DNA from: Desulfomonilaceae bacterium
GTDB lineage: Bacteria; Desulfobacterota; Desulfomonilia; Desulfomonilales; Desulfomonilaceae
Direction of reading: 5' to 3'
DNA: 64,000 nt
Assembly: GCA_041662605.1 (NCBI GenBank)
Contig: JBAZSD010000006.1
Location: 62,001-126,000, forward strand
Part shown: positions 17,452 through 26,737 of the stretch, piece after piece
How positions within the stretch are numbered: position 1 is the stretch's first letter
Layout: each line of letters opens with the position of its first letter
Translations under genes and position numbers: made by a program
The notes under the pieces: generated by a model
What the model was told of the DNA's origin: nothing
Databases searched by the model: none
What the model saw: only the letters and a program-made list of their open reading frames with translations

Positions 17452-19194
17452 CTATTTTTTTTGTTCAGGTGCCTCAAGCGCCTTCAACCTGCCGAGTTTT
17501 TGTTGAACCACTACATTGTAAGGATTGATGGCCAGGGATCTTTCATAAGCTTCCCGAGCTTCTGGAAGTCGGCTCTTGGCCGAGAGCGCGTCACCAAGAT
17601 GTTCAGCGATAATTGGGTCACTTTTTACTTTCTGGTTCGCTTTTTCAAGGTATTTGAGAGCCTCGTCTATTTTACCGGCTTTGAATAAAACCCAAGCCAG
17701 GGAATCGGCTATATATCCGTCATCGGGCTTGATTTCCAATGCCTTTCTGACAAGCTTCTCAGCCCGATCCATATCTTTTCCCATGATTGCGAGGGTGTAA
17801 CCTATGAAATTCATAGCGCTCGCATCATCAGGCTTATCTTGGAGAATTTTTTCCATTGTAGCCATACTCAATGTGCGCATGCCACACTTTTCATAACTGT
17901 TTCCCAACGAATACAAGAGCTTGGCATTCTCTGGGGCAAAATTTAGACCTGACTTGTATTCCTTTATCGCTTCGTTGTAACGATACAGTTCCTCAAGGAT
18001 AGAACCCTTGATGTGATGGATCTCAGGATCTTTAGGATCCTCTGCAATTGCCTCGTTAACGTATTTTAGAGACTTTGTGAAATCTTTCAGGTTCAAAAAC
18101 ATGAGAGTCAGAAGGATTCTTGAATTTACGTAAGAGGGTTGACCCTTTTGAATCTGAACAAATTCCTTTTCCGCCTCTTCGGGCTTGCCTTGTTCCCTCA
18201 ATACACGCCCGAGGTGGAATCGAACCTGGTCCCAGCCGGGTTTACTCTGGAGAATTTTGTCAAACAGTTCCCTAGCCTTGTCAAATTGCTTCTGTTCGGC
18301 CAGGAGTAAGGCCATTTTGATCTGGATTCCCAGATTGGACGGCGCTAATTTGGACAACTCTTCAAGAGTTTCATAAGATTCGCTATACTTTTTTTGACTC
18401 GCCAACACCTGGGCAAGATTTAGCCTTGCAGTAAGGTTAAAAGGATCGAGGGTCAACGCCTGTCTGTAATGATCTTCCGCGGTTGAAAACTGCTTCTGAA
18501 CAGCGTAAATACCTCCAAGCTCCACATGAACCTGGGCGGCGCTTTCCCCTTTTCTATCGAGAAGGCTTTTGAAGATCTCGATGGCCTTATCGTATTGCTC
18601 ATCTTCGATGTAGACCTTACCAAGATAGAAATAGCCCTCCTTCTCATCCGGAAAACGCTCTATCATGAGGTTAAAAGTCTTTTCCGATTCCTTGAGCATT
18701 CTGTGGGACGCTTGCAAAGATCCTAGAAACACATATAGATCCCTATCGTCCGGCTTCAGATCCAAGGCTCGATGATAGGCTTCAATTGCTTTATTAGAGT
18801 CACCTGTCACAGTGTAAATCTTCCCCAATATGGTATATGCCTCCGAAGATTTGGGGTTGAGCGTGACAGCGTTCTTGGCCATGACTATCGCGTCCGCAAT
18901 TTTGCGGTTTCTTGCTAAAATGGCGGCGATTCTTGTGTGCAAGTAGTCTGACGCAGGGTCCAGGTCGAGAGCGCGTTTGAAGTAATTCAACATGCTTTCG
19001 CTGTCCCCTTGTGATTCAGATTCTTCCCCCAACAAGAAAAAAAGACCTGGATCCTTTTCCATGTCCGGCGCAAGAACATTTTTCTTATGCCCGGTGTCAT
19101 CCACTCCAATGAGGGCCATAGTAGTAGACGCCATTATAAGCGCACAGAACACACTCAAAAGAGCGCAATAGACAAAGGGAATTTTTCTTTTCAT
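17452..19194 (-). CDS. Exported TPR repeat protein
   Basis: The 580-residue protein has a signal peptide (MKRKIPFVYCALLSVFCALI) followed by about 14 tetratricopeptide repeats from residue 45 to the C-terminus. Examples are ALDLDPASDYLHTRIAAI and KSSEAYTILGKIYTVTGD. Such solenoids are protein-protein adaptors in the periplasm or outer membrane. No lipobox is seen. It is followed 31 nt downstream by the MltD-like gene, so the two may form an envelope complex. The start has GAGGCG upstream. The function is not known. Confidence 0.85.
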   Translation of the reverse strand: MKRKIPFVYCALLSVFCALIMASTTMALIGVDDTGHKKNVLAPDMEKDPGLFFLLGEESESQGDSESMLNYFKRALDLDPASDYLHTRIAAILARNRKIADAIVMAKNAVTLNPKSSEAYTILGKIYTVTGDSNKAIEAYHRALDLKPDDRDLYVFLGSLQASHRMLKESEKTFNLMIERFPDEKEGYFYLGKVYIEDEQYDKAIEIFKSLLDRKGESAAQVHVELGGIYAVQKQFSTAEDHYRQALTLDPFNLTARLNLAQVLASQKKYSESYETLEELSKLAPSNLGIQIKMALLLAEQKQFDKARELFDKILQSKPGWDQVRFHLGRVLREQGKPEEAEKEFVQIQKGQPSYVNSRILLTLMFLNLKDFTKSLKYVNEAIAEDPKDPEIHHIKGSILEELYRYNEAIKEYKSGLNFAPENAKLLYSLGNSYEKCGMRTLSMATMEKILQDKPDDASAMNFIGYTLAIMGKDMDRAEKLVRKALEIKPDDGYIADSLAWVLFKAGKIDEALKYLEKANQKVKSDPIIAEHLGDALSAKSRLPEAREAYERSLAINPYNVVVQQKLGRLKALEAPEQKK

Positions 19195-19230
19195 TTTCGC
19201 CTCTACTGTAGGTAACAGCTAAAACCTGAC

Positions 19231-19899
19231 TTAATAACAACCATTCCTAATGTTTCGTATTGAAGAACTGTAAGGAGGTCGGCCAAAAACAGCGCTCCCA
19301 GCTACAAGAACATTTACACCCGCCCCAATGAGTTCAGTCGAATTCTCTGGAACTACCCCTCCGTCGACTTCGAGCAGGATATTATAACCTGATTCATCGA
19401 TCAGTTTTCTGATTTTCTTGATTTTAGGAATCATGGTAGGAATAAAAGCCTGGCCTCCAAAACCTGGGTTTACAGTCATCACCATGATTACGTCCAGCTC
19501 CGCAAGTACGTTTTCTATTGAACAGACGCAAGTAGATGGGTTTAGGGCTACTCCAGCTTTCATGCCCAACTCACGAATCTCAACCAGCGTTCGGTGTAAA
19601 TGTACGCATGCTTCAGGATGCACGCTCAGAATGTTGGCGCCGGCCTTTTGAAAATCCTTAACATATCGATCGGGATTAGCGATCATGAGATGAACGTCAA
19701 GAGGAACGCTCGCATAACGCGTCAACGAACTCACCACAAGTGGACCAATGGTAATGTTAGGAACAAAATTACCATCCATTACGTCAATATGAAGCCAATC
19801 AGCGCCCGCGTCCTGAACTGATTTGATTTCTTCCCCGAGACGTGAAAAATCCGCGGACAATATGGACGGTGCTATTAAAACATTTGATTTACTTTTCAT
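19231..19899 (-). CDS. rpe: Ribulose-phosphate 3-epimerase
   Basis: Rpe interconverts ribulose-5-P and xylulose-5-P in the pentose phosphate pathway. The 222-residue TIM barrel shows IAPSILSADFSRLGEEI, WLHIDVMDGNFVPNITIGP with the metal His and catalytic Asp, DVHLMIANP, VMTVNPGFGGQAFIP and LEVDGGVVPEN. GGAGG precedes the ATG. The last residues are shorter than in E. coli. It shares the strand with amrS upstream (35 nt). Confidence 0.95.
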   Translation of the reverse strand: MKSKSNVLIAPSILSADFSRLGEEIKSVQDAGADWLHIDVMDGNFVPNITIGPLVVSSLTRYASVPLDVHLMIANPDRYVKDFQKAGANILSVHPEACVHLHRTLVEIRELGMKAGVALNPSTCVCSIENVLAELDVIMVMTVNPGFGGQAFIPTMIPKIKKIRKLIDESGYNILLEVDGGVVPENSTELIGAGVNVLVAGSAVFGRPPYSSSIRNIRNGCY

Positions 19900-19934
19900 T
19901 AAGCGCCTCCAAAAAAAATAAGGGCGGATTCAGA

Positions 19935-20948
19935 TTAGACCCCAAGTCCTTCAACCTGATATCCACATTTGGGACACCGACCTTCCTTGATAGCGTATTT
20001 TTCTATGGTGTACCCTACCCTATCAATCAACGCATAGGAACAGCCTGGACAATAGGTTTTCTCTCCAGACTCCCAGGGCAAATTCCCAGTATATACATAG
20101 TAGAGACCTTCATCGATCCCCATTTGACGCACCCGCCTGAGAACCGACGCGTCTGTAGGGGGAAGTCCGAGTTCCTTGTAACGAGGAAAGAATCTACTTA
20201 CGTGCCAGGGGGTTTCGCGGCCTAACTCACTTTTGATAAAGCGAGCTAAATTTCTGACTTGAGAGTCATCGTCATTTAACCCTGGGATCAGTAAAGTGGT
20301 TACCTCAAGCCAAACACCCATTTGTTTTATATACTTCAGAGAATCCAGAACTCCCTTGAGTCGCGCCTGACAGTACTGCGTGTAGAACTTGTCGTCAAAG
20401 GCCTTCAGATCAACATTTGCAGCGTCAATAAGGCCTCGAGCGTCATCCAACATCTTCCGACTCATATACCCATTCGTTACAAACACATTCAAAAGACCGG
20501 CTTTCTTTGCCAGGGTCATCGTATCACGCGCCAATTCATAGTAGACTGTCGGTTCCGTGTAAGTGTACGCAATACTCTCGCAACCTGAGTCGACCGCCAT
20601 GGATACCAGTTCGCTCGGGAGGTAACTCGCTCCGGAAATGGTTCCATTCTCGTGAGGAGGTTGGGATATGGAAAAATTCTGACAAAAAGTACATCTGAAG
20701 TTGCAGCCCATGGTAGCTATCGAAAAAGACTTGGTCCCAGGGACAACATGAAAAAGAGGCTTCTTCTCGATAGGATCAACATTCGTTGAGACTATTTTGT
20801 CATATACCAGCGTATAGAGGATTCCCTCCTTATTTTCACGAACTCCGCAAAAACCTCTGCAACCATCTTCGATTTTACAGTTTTGCCGGCACAGTCTGCA
20901 CCGTACAGCGTTCAAGTCGATCTTTTCGTAAAAAGCAGCTTCTTTCAT
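19935..20948 (-). CDS. amrS: AmmeMemoRadiSam-system radical SAM enzyme
   Basis: The 337-residue enzyme has an N-terminal Cys-rich lead (CRLCRQNCKIEDGCRGFCG). The radical SAM cluster motif follows in GCNFRCTFCQNFSIS (CX3CX2C, about residues 80-90), then PTVYYELARDTMTLAKKAGL and NVDLKAFDDKFY. A C-terminal CPGC...CPKC pair is seen at about 300-330. This is the AmrS family, related to pyruvate formate-lyase activases. Its partners, Memo-like and AMMECR1 proteins, are not in the window. Its ATG overlaps the mpl stop as ATGA. The substrate is unknown. Confidence 0.88.
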   Translation of the reverse strand: MKEAAFYEKIDLNAVRCRLCRQNCKIEDGCRGFCGVRENKEGILYTLVYDKIVSTNVDPIEKKPLFHVVPGTKSFSIATMGCNFRCTFCQNFSISQPPHENGTISGASYLPSELVSMAVDSGCESIAYTYTEPTVYYELARDTMTLAKKAGLLNVFVTNGYMSRKMLDDARGLIDAANVDLKAFDDKFYTQYCQARLKGVLDSLKYIKQMGVWLEVTTLLIPGLNDDDSQVRNLARFIKSELGRETPWHVSRFFPRYKELGLPPTDASVLRRVRQMGIDEGLYYVYTGNLPWESGEKTYCPGCSYALIDRVGYTIEKYAIKEGRCPKCGYQVEGLGV

Positions 20949-22405
20949 CGGCCCAGATCCTCCATTTTTTTGGACAACCTCGGAATCAGGTTTTCAAAAC
21001 TGCCGTTGGACATAACCACTACAACGTCTCTTGGTCTGAGTTCACTTGTTAGAAAATCGATGATCGAGTCAGTCTCCAAAAAGGCTCTGGCCCGTTTTCC
21101 CCTAATTTCAAGTTCATTGCTTAGCAAACTCGAACTGAACAAATCACCGTCAGGGGCTTTCCATGGATCCGGAGGTTCCCTCAAGACTGATAGATCCGCC
21201 AGAAGAAAAGCCTCAAGGTAATTATCCTGAAATATAGATCTGCGACTTGTGTTTGTTCTAGGTTCAAAAACGGCCACTATCCTTCTGTCTGGAAACCTGA
21301 GACGAAAACCTGCGAGAGTCTCTCGCACTTCCGATGGATGATGCGCAAAATCATCAACCAGAAGTATCCCTGAACAAACAGGGGTAATTTGCTGACGCCG
21401 CAGCACTCCTTTAAAATGTGTCAATGATTCAAATGCCTTACTAGGCTCAACTCCAACTTTTTCGGTACAGGCTACTGCCGCCAGCGCATTCAGGGCGTTG
21501 TGCCGGCCTACGACAGGCAATATACCGGACGCTACGCTAGCGCCATAGCGTAGAAATTCGACGCTGATGCCTTCCCCCGTGTCTTTAACTTCCGACAGAT
21601 TCCAGGATGAATCGGAACGGAATCCGTATGTTTCAGCTCTGAAATGGTTTCCCATAATGATTTCACGGACTACTGGATCATCGTTGCAGGCTATTATGGC
21701 CCCTTCTTCAGGAACCAGGTTTAAGAAGCTTTCAAACGCCTGTCGAATTTGTCCCAAATCACGATAAATGTCCGCGTGGTCGAATTCACAGGATGTGAAA
21801 ATTCCTACAAACGGCCGGTAGTGAAGAAATTTGGGGCGCTTGTCAAAAAACGCGGAATCGTATTCATCCCCTTCAAGCACAAACATTTTGCCGTACCCGA
21901 AACGGGAACTTTCATTGAAGTTCGAGGGTAAACCTCCTATCATGAAGCCAGGATCAACTCCCTGATCATATAATATCCACGCGATCATGGAACTCAACGT
22001 GGTTTTTCCATGTGAACCAGCTACCACCAACGAAAGTTTGCCACGAAGGAAATATTCCTCTATGGCCCCTGGCATCGACGTAAATGGAATGCCCTCACTG
22101 ACAACTGCTCTGGCTTCAGGGTTCTCTTTACGTATCACATTGCCTATTACCACTAGATCAGGGTGGGGACTCAAGTTCAATGGCGAATATCCTTCTTGAG
22201 TTTTAACTCCCAACCTGGCCAAATATTCGCTCACAGGAGCATATACAGACTGATCTGAGCCAGTGACTGTGGCTCCTGTGGACAAAAAAAGACCAGCGAC
22301 ACCGGCCATACCGACTCCGCAAGCCCCCATAAGATGAATCCGCCTGGGATTCGAGGGCAAGGTAAATTTCGAGTCAACTATTTCAGACAATCGATCCACC
22401 CCCAA
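20945..22405 (-). CDS. mpl: UDP-N-acetylmuramate:tripeptide ligase Mpl
   Basis: Mpl reattaches recycled L-Ala-gamma-D-Glu-meso-DAP to UDP-MurNAc, bypassing MurC/D/E. The 486-residue protein has IHLMGACGVGMAGVAGLFLSTG (nucleotide fold, about 22-43) and the ATP P-loop AGSHGKTTLSSMIAW. The FVLEGDEYDSAFFDKRPKFLHY stretch and DDFAHHPSEVRET are typical of Mpl rather than MurC. The start is a TTG (22405) or a GTG (22399), and neither has a clear ribosome site. The next gene, amrS, overlaps by 4 nt. Confidence 0.88.
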   Translation of the reverse strand: MGVDRLSEIVDSKFTLPSNPRRIHLMGACGVGMAGVAGLFLSTGATVTGSDQSVYAPVSEYLARLGVKTQEGYSPLNLSPHPDLVVIGNVIRKENPEARAVVSEGIPFTSMPGAIEEYFLRGKLSLVVAGSHGKTTLSSMIAWILYDQGVDPGFMIGGLPSNFNESSRFGYGKMFVLEGDEYDSAFFDKRPKFLHYRPFVGIFTSCEFDHADIYRDLGQIRQAFESFLNLVPEEGAIIACNDDPVVREIIMGNHFRAETYGFRSDSSWNLSEVKDTGEGISVEFLRYGASVASGILPVVGRHNALNALAAVACTEKVGVEPSKAFESLTHFKGVLRRQQITPVCSGILLVDDFAHHPSEVRETLAGFRLRFPDRRIVAVFEPRTNTSRRSIFQDNYLEAFLLADLSVLREPPDPWKAPDGDLFSSSLLSNELEIRGKRARAFLETDSIIDFLTSELRPRDVVVVMSNGSFENLIPRLSKKMEDLGR

Positions 22406-22486
22406 TCACCATTCACACCGGTAATTGCACGCACAAGCTCCTGATCGAAATCTCTCCACATTTGACAACATTCCGTAATTGGCCAA

Positions 22487-22672
22487 CTAAACTTCGGCCG
22501 GAGAGTAATAGCACCGCTTCGGCGAAATCACCAGTCCCTTCTTTTTCAATGAATCAATCATCTTTGATACATCTTTGGAATCCATACCGGCGGCTTCGGC
22601 TAAGTCACCGGGGCGGACTGGTTTACCAGCGTTCTTCATAGCGTCTAAAATTATCTTTTCCTTTTCGTCCAT
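22487..22672 (-). CDS. Small winged-helix DNA-binding protein
   Basis: The 61-residue protein is almost entirely one winged helix-turn-helix: EKIILDAMKNAG, then PGDLAEAAGMDSKDVSKMIDSLKKKGLV and a wing ending CYYSP. GGAGG lies 8 nt before the ATG, so it is well translated. It could be a stand-alone repressor or an adaptor for a larger complex. Its target is unknown. A palindrome at 22823-22834 lies about 150 nt upstream in the divergent region shared with the GNAT gene. Confidence 0.75.
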   Translation of the reverse strand: MDEKEKIILDAMKNAGKPVRPGDLAEAAGMDSKDVSKMIDSLKKKGLVISPKRCYYSPAEV

Positions 22673-22822
22673 CGTGTAACCTCCAAGGTTCTATTATTCT
22701 TAGATATATTCTCTATATGTCAATTTCTAATAACCAATTATCAGACGTAATGACAGATGTCACCCTGTTTTCTATACATCGTTGCGATTGAACCCGGCCT
22801 CTGATAAGTATTTTAAATAATC

Positions 22823-22834
22823 GACAGATCTGTC
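22823..22834. promoter_or_regulatory. 12-bp perfect palindrome GACAGATCTGTC
   Basis: The palindrome lies 16 nt upstream of the GNAT start codon and just before its AAGGAG site, where a bound protein would block transcription or translation. The divergent winged-helix gene at 22672 is a possible source of the regulator. That link is inferred. Confidence 0.35.
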
Positions 22835-22850
22835 TTCAAGGAGAACGGAA

Positions 22851-23417
22851 ATGCTCGAAGAATACGCAGAACGTATGGAAACAAAGGATGGCGCCTCAAT
22901 CATGTTGCGCTGCCTCAAGTCTTCTGACGAACAACTTCTAAAGGATTTTCTTGCTCGTATACCGGACCAGGAGAGATGGTTCTTACACGACGACACGGCT
23001 GAAACCAACGCGACAGCCGAATGGATTCGCAATCTTGATTATGGCAAGGTTGTGCCTCTAGTGGCGGTTAACACCGAGAGCGGGGCAATAATAGCAAATA
23101 TTCAGTTGCATAGACCCATCGCTGAATGTTTGCGACATATCGCTCATGTCAGAGTGATGGTAGATCCGTTTTATCGCCGTCAGGCCTTGGGTCCCAAGCT
23201 GTTACAGAATGCCGTGAAACTCGCGATGGACATGGGCATAGAGAAATTGGCGGCTGAATTCGTCGCGGGAGTGCAGGAACCCGCAATCAAAGCTGCTCTC
23301 AAATTGGACTTCTTTGAACAGGCCAGATTAAAAGACTATGTCAAAGACCGTGATGGCGCTTATCATGACCTAATAATCATGGTTAAGACTTTGCAAGCGG
23401 ATTGGGATGAGTTCTAA
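22851..23417 (+). CDS. GNAT family N-acetyltransferase
   Basis: The 188-residue protein has an N-terminal MLRCLKSSDEQLLKDFLARI strand-helix. The acetyl-CoA core follows: HIAHVRVMVDPFYRRQALGPKLLQNAVKLA, with R-R-Q-A-L-G in place of the usual R/Q-x-x-G-x-G/A, then KLAAEFVAGVQEPAIKAALKLDFFEQARL. This is a standard GNAT fold. The acceptor is unknown. AAGGAG precedes the ATG by about 8 nt. The cdd start overlaps its end by 11 nt, so the two are co-translated. Confidence 0.8.
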   Translation: MLEEYAERMETKDGASIMLRCLKSSDEQLLKDFLARIPDQERWFLHDDTAETNATAEWIRNLDYGKVVPLVAVNTESGAIIANIQLHRPIAECLRHIAHVRVMVDPFYRRQALGPKLLQNAVKLAMDMGIEKLAAEFVAGVQEPAIKAALKLDFFEQARLKDYVKDRDGAYHDLIIMVKTLQADWDEF

Positions 23418-23886
23418 CGTGACGTTGTCATCGGGTATCGCCCAGTGGGACATTGATAAATTGCTAGACGTTGCGAAACTGGTCCGAGATCATGCTTCCG
23501 TTCCCTTGAGTCGGTTCAGGGTCGGAGCTGCTGTCCTCACCAGGGGAGGGGCAATATTCGAGGGTTGTAATACGGAATGCCTCATACCAGTGTTGGGTGT
23601 GTGCGCTGAACGGAACGCAATTAATCACGCTCTTATTCACGGTCACAAAGAGTTTCTAGCTGTGGCGGTCGTTTCAGATCTATATGCTCCCCTGCTCCCC
23701 TGTGGAACATGCTTGCAGTACATACAGGAATTTGCGCGACAACAATCACGCGACGTTCTCATAATCTCCGAGGGTCGGTCAGGGGAACGGGTTGTTACCA
23801 GTGTGGACCAACTTTTTCGGGGCGGTTTTCCTCCTGAGACATCGGTAAAGGAAATCCAGGAATCATTCCGATGGTCATCAGAATAA
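23407..23886 (+). CDS. cdd: Cytidine deaminase
   Basis: The enzyme deaminates cytidine and deoxycytidine to uridines in pyrimidine salvage. The zinc site is complete, with CAERNAI (C66, Glu68 as proton shuttle) and PCGTC (C99, C102). The N-terminal SRFRVGAAVLTRGGAIFEGCN block is canonical. At 159 residues it is a homotetramer-type enzyme with about 20 extra C-terminal residues. It overlaps the GNAT gene by 11 nt and is followed 90 nt later by nrdJ, linking salvage to deoxynucleotide supply. Confidence 0.92.
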   Translation: MSSNVTLSSGIAQWDIDKLLDVAKLVRDHASVPLSRFRVGAAVLTRGGAIFEGCNTECLIPVLGVCAERNAINHALIHGHKEFLAVAVVSDLYAPLLPCGTCLQYIQEFARQQSRDVLIISEGRSGERVVTSVDQLFRGGFPPETSVKEIQESFRWSSE

Positions 23887-23901
23887 ATTAATCAAGCTTT
23901 A

Positions 23902-23916
23902 CAATATGTTATATTG
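23902..23916. promoter_or_regulatory. Inverted repeat CAATAT-GTT-ATATTG upstream of nrdJ
   Basis: This perfect 6-3-6 inverted repeat ends 60 nt before the nrdJ ATG. It resembles one half of an NrdR-type box (consensus about ACACWATATATWGTGT) in its AT core. A clear second box at the usual spacing was not found, so NrdR control is only possible. Confidence 0.3.
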
Positions 23917-23976
23917 CCAAAGCTAATTAAATGACTTATAATTGGTAGTGTGGTTTTTACTAATTGTGGAGACAAA

Positions 23977-26721
23977 ATGACTGATCAGGCCTCCTCATCA
24001 AAAATTTCCAGTAGTGACAACCTGTTCACTGTTGCAGGGCTATCGTCACAAGGTCTCATGTTTGAACGAGTTTATTCGTCAGAAGACAGAGAGCCGTTTG
24101 ACCTTGTTGATTGGAAGAAAAGATCCGTCGTTATTCAAAACGACAAAGGGGATACCATTTTTGAGCAGAATGATGTTGAAGCTCCATCATTCTGGTCCGA
24201 CATGGCTGTCATCGTAGTAGCTTCCAAGTATTTCAGGGGACAGCTAGGAACTCAGGAAAGAGAGAAAAGTGTCAAGGAGCTTGTTTTCAGGGTAGCAAAC
24301 ACAATTGCTAATTGGGGCGCGGATCAGGGTTATTTCGCATCGGAACGTGACGCCCGGGTGTTTCGAGACGAGTTGATAATGATACTAATCAGCCAGCGTG
24401 CTGCTTTTAATAGCCCGGTATGGTTCAACGTAGGCATCGAAGTTGCGCCACAGTGTTCCGCCTGTTTTATTCTGGGAGTTGAAGATACTATGGAATCCAT
24501 CCTCCATTGGTATACTCAGGAAGGTGTCATATTTAAGGGGGGCTCAGGTTCGGGGGTAAACATTTCGAAACTCCGGTCAGCGAGAGAACCACTTAAGGGG
24601 GGCGGTACTGCTTCCGGTCCGGTATCTTTCATGAAGGCGGCCGACGCTTCCGCTGGAGTCATAAAATCCGGCGGTAAAACTCGTCGCGCCGCTAAGATGG
24701 TCATCCTCAGCGCTGATCATCCGGATATTCTTCAATTCATTCGTTCAAAAGCCCTAGAAGAAAAGAAGGCCCAAGCTCTCATTGATTGTGGCTATGACAG
24801 TTCTTTTGAAGGGGAAGCGTATTCTAGCGTAGCGTTTCAAAATTCAAATCACTCGGTCAGAGTCACCGATGAATTCATGGAAGCAGACGCCAGAGATGCC
24901 GAATGGAGCACAAAATTTGTGCTAAGCGGAAAAACCGCCAATACCTATCGGGCCCGTGATCTGATGAGGGAAATAGCCGCAGCGGCTCATGCATGTGGGG
25001 ACCCAGGATTGCAGTTTCATACAACTATCAACAATTTCAACACCTGCCCTGAAACAGGACCAATTTCTGCGTCAAATCCATGTTCGGAATATATGGGCGT
25101 TGACGATTCCGCATGCAATCTGGCCTCTATAAAACTCACTTCATTCATGGACGCTTCGGGCTCTTTTGACGCGGACGCTTTCCGCCACACCATAGATATA
25201 ATGATCACAGCTCAGGACATTGTCATTGACAGATCGTCCTACCCAACACCAGCAATAGCCAGAAATGCTCGAAATTTGCGGGCCATTGGGCTTGGATTCG
25301 CCGATCTGGGAGCTTTGGTTATGGGGTTGGCTTTACCATATGACTCTGAAGAGGCCCGCGCTTGGGCTGGCTCAATTGCAGCGCTTATGACTGCCGAAGC
25401 TTTCATGCAATCATCCAGGATCGCAGGGATCCGAAGACCCTTTAGAGAATTTGAACGAAATCGCTCGGCTATGGTACAGACACTGAAAAAGTACAAGAAA
25501 AGCTCACAGGAGATCGATAACAATCTAGCGCCTAAGGAGGTCATGGAACTGGCGCGTGAGACTTGGGATCTAGTTGTTGAAAAATCAAAAAAGGGCGGAT
25601 TCGCCAACTCCCAGGTTACGGCTATCGCTCCCACCGGTACTGTTGCGTTCATGATGGACTGCGACACCACCGGTATCGAACCTGAACTCGCTCTGATCAA
25701 ACGAAAATCGCTTTCTGGTGGCGGAAGCCTAACAATAGTCAATAAGAAGGCGCAGAGAGCCTTACAACGTTTGGGATATGAGCCTTTGCAAATTCAGGAA
25801 ATGATGGAGACCATTCAGGAAACAGGATCAATCGAACGCTGTGAAGAAATAGCCCCAGAACATCTACAGATCTTTGATTGCGCTTTCAAATCTCCTGATG
25901 GAGAACGCGTTATTTCCGCAGAGGGACATATCCGGATGATGGCAGCGGTTCAGCCGTTCATTTCAGGCGCCATTTCTAAAACTGTTAACCTGCCCAATGA
26001 ATGTACAATAGAGGAAATTGAAGAAATATTCAGGTTTTCGTGGAAAATAGGGCTCAAATCAATAACGGTTTATCGTGACGGGTGCAAGTCCGCACAGCCT
26101 TTGCAAGCTGGATCGAGTCACGCCATTCGAACCCATTCTCGACCGGTGAGACGCCGATTGCCTGTGGATTGTGAGAGTGTAAGGCACAAATTCGAGATAG
26201 CTGGACACAAGGGTTACATTCACACAGGTTTTTATAATGACGGAAAGGTAGGCGAAATATTCATACGAATGTCCAAAGAAGGAAGCACTATCTCCGGTCT
26301 TATGGATACAGTCGCTACTCTAACGTCAATAGCCTTACAATATGGCGTGCCCTTAGAAGACTTAGTAAATAAATTCAGTCATGTGAGATTTGAGCCGTCA
26401 GGTTTCACCAGTAACCCCAACGTCCCAATTGCTAAATCGCTTACAGACTACATCTTCAGATATCTGGGAACAAGTTTCCTGGATGAGCAATCCCAACAGG
26501 CTGCCGGTCTCATAGCCACCAATTCCGAAATTTCACCAAATCTCGCGAATCTTGAAGACAATTTGGAACAGGATCGTTTGATAAACGACGCAAAAAGGAT
26601 GAAACTACCCTTTACCACGCAATCCGACGCTCCGGCTTGTCCTGATTGCGGAGCTATAATGGTTCGCAACGGATCTTGTTACAAATGCTTGAATTGCGGG
26701 TCTACGTCAGGGTGTTCCTGA
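23977..26721 (+). CDS. nrdJ: Adenosylcobalamin-dependent (class II) ribonucleotide reductase
   Basis: The enzyme reduces ribonucleotides to deoxyribonucleotides using coenzyme B12, independent of oxygen. The ATG at 23977 has GGAG 7 nt upstream; a GTG at 23950 is less likely. Seen in order are RAAFNSPVWFNVGIE, a reducible Cys in QCSACF (about 163), the catalytic N-P-C-S-E (Cys about 369, Glu about 371), the second reducible Cys in SACNLASIKL (about 380), IAPTGTVAFMMDCDTTGIEP and NLPNECTIEEIEE. A C-terminal CPDCG...CYKCLNCG zinc ribbon closes the protein. The length of 914 residues is normal. Confidence 0.95.
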   Translation: MTDQASSSKISSSDNLFTVAGLSSQGLMFERVYSSEDREPFDLVDWKKRSVVIQNDKGDTIFEQNDVEAPSFWSDMAVIVVASKYFRGQLGTQEREKSVKELVFRVANTIANWGADQGYFASERDARVFRDELIMILISQRAAFNSPVWFNVGIEVAPQCSACFILGVEDTMESILHWYTQEGVIFKGGSGSGVNISKLRSAREPLKGGGTASGPVSFMKAADASAGVIKSGGKTRRAAKMVILSADHPDILQFIRSKALEEKKAQALIDCGYDSSFEGEAYSSVAFQNSNHSVRVTDEFMEADARDAEWSTKFVLSGKTANTYRARDLMREIAAAAHACGDPGLQFHTTINNFNTCPETGPISASNPCSEYMGVDDSACNLASIKLTSFMDASGSFDADAFRHTIDIMITAQDIVIDRSSYPTPAIARNARNLRAIGLGFADLGALVMGLALPYDSEEARAWAGSIAALMTAEAFMQSSRIAGIRRPFREFERNRSAMVQTLKKYKKSSQEIDNNLAPKEVMELARETWDLVVEKSKKGGFANSQVTAIAPTGTVAFMMDCDTTGIEPELALIKRKSLSGGGSLTIVNKKAQRALQRLGYEPLQIQEMMETIQETGSIERCEEIAPEHLQIFDCAFKSPDGERVISAEGHIRMMAAVQPFISGAISKTVNLPNECTIEEIEEIFRFSWKIGLKSITVYRDGCKSAQPLQAGSSHAIRTHSRPVRRRLPVDCESVRHKFEIAGHKGYIHTGFYNDGKVGEIFIRMSKEGSTISGLMDTVATLTSIALQYGVPLEDLVNKFSHVRFEPSGFTSNPNVPIAKSLTDYIFRYLGTSFLDEQSQQAAGLIATNSEISPNLANLEDNLEQDRLINDAKRMKLPFTTQSDAPACPDCGAIMVRNGSCYKCLNCGSTSGCS

Positions 26722-26737
26722 ACCGTGGCCTTGATTC

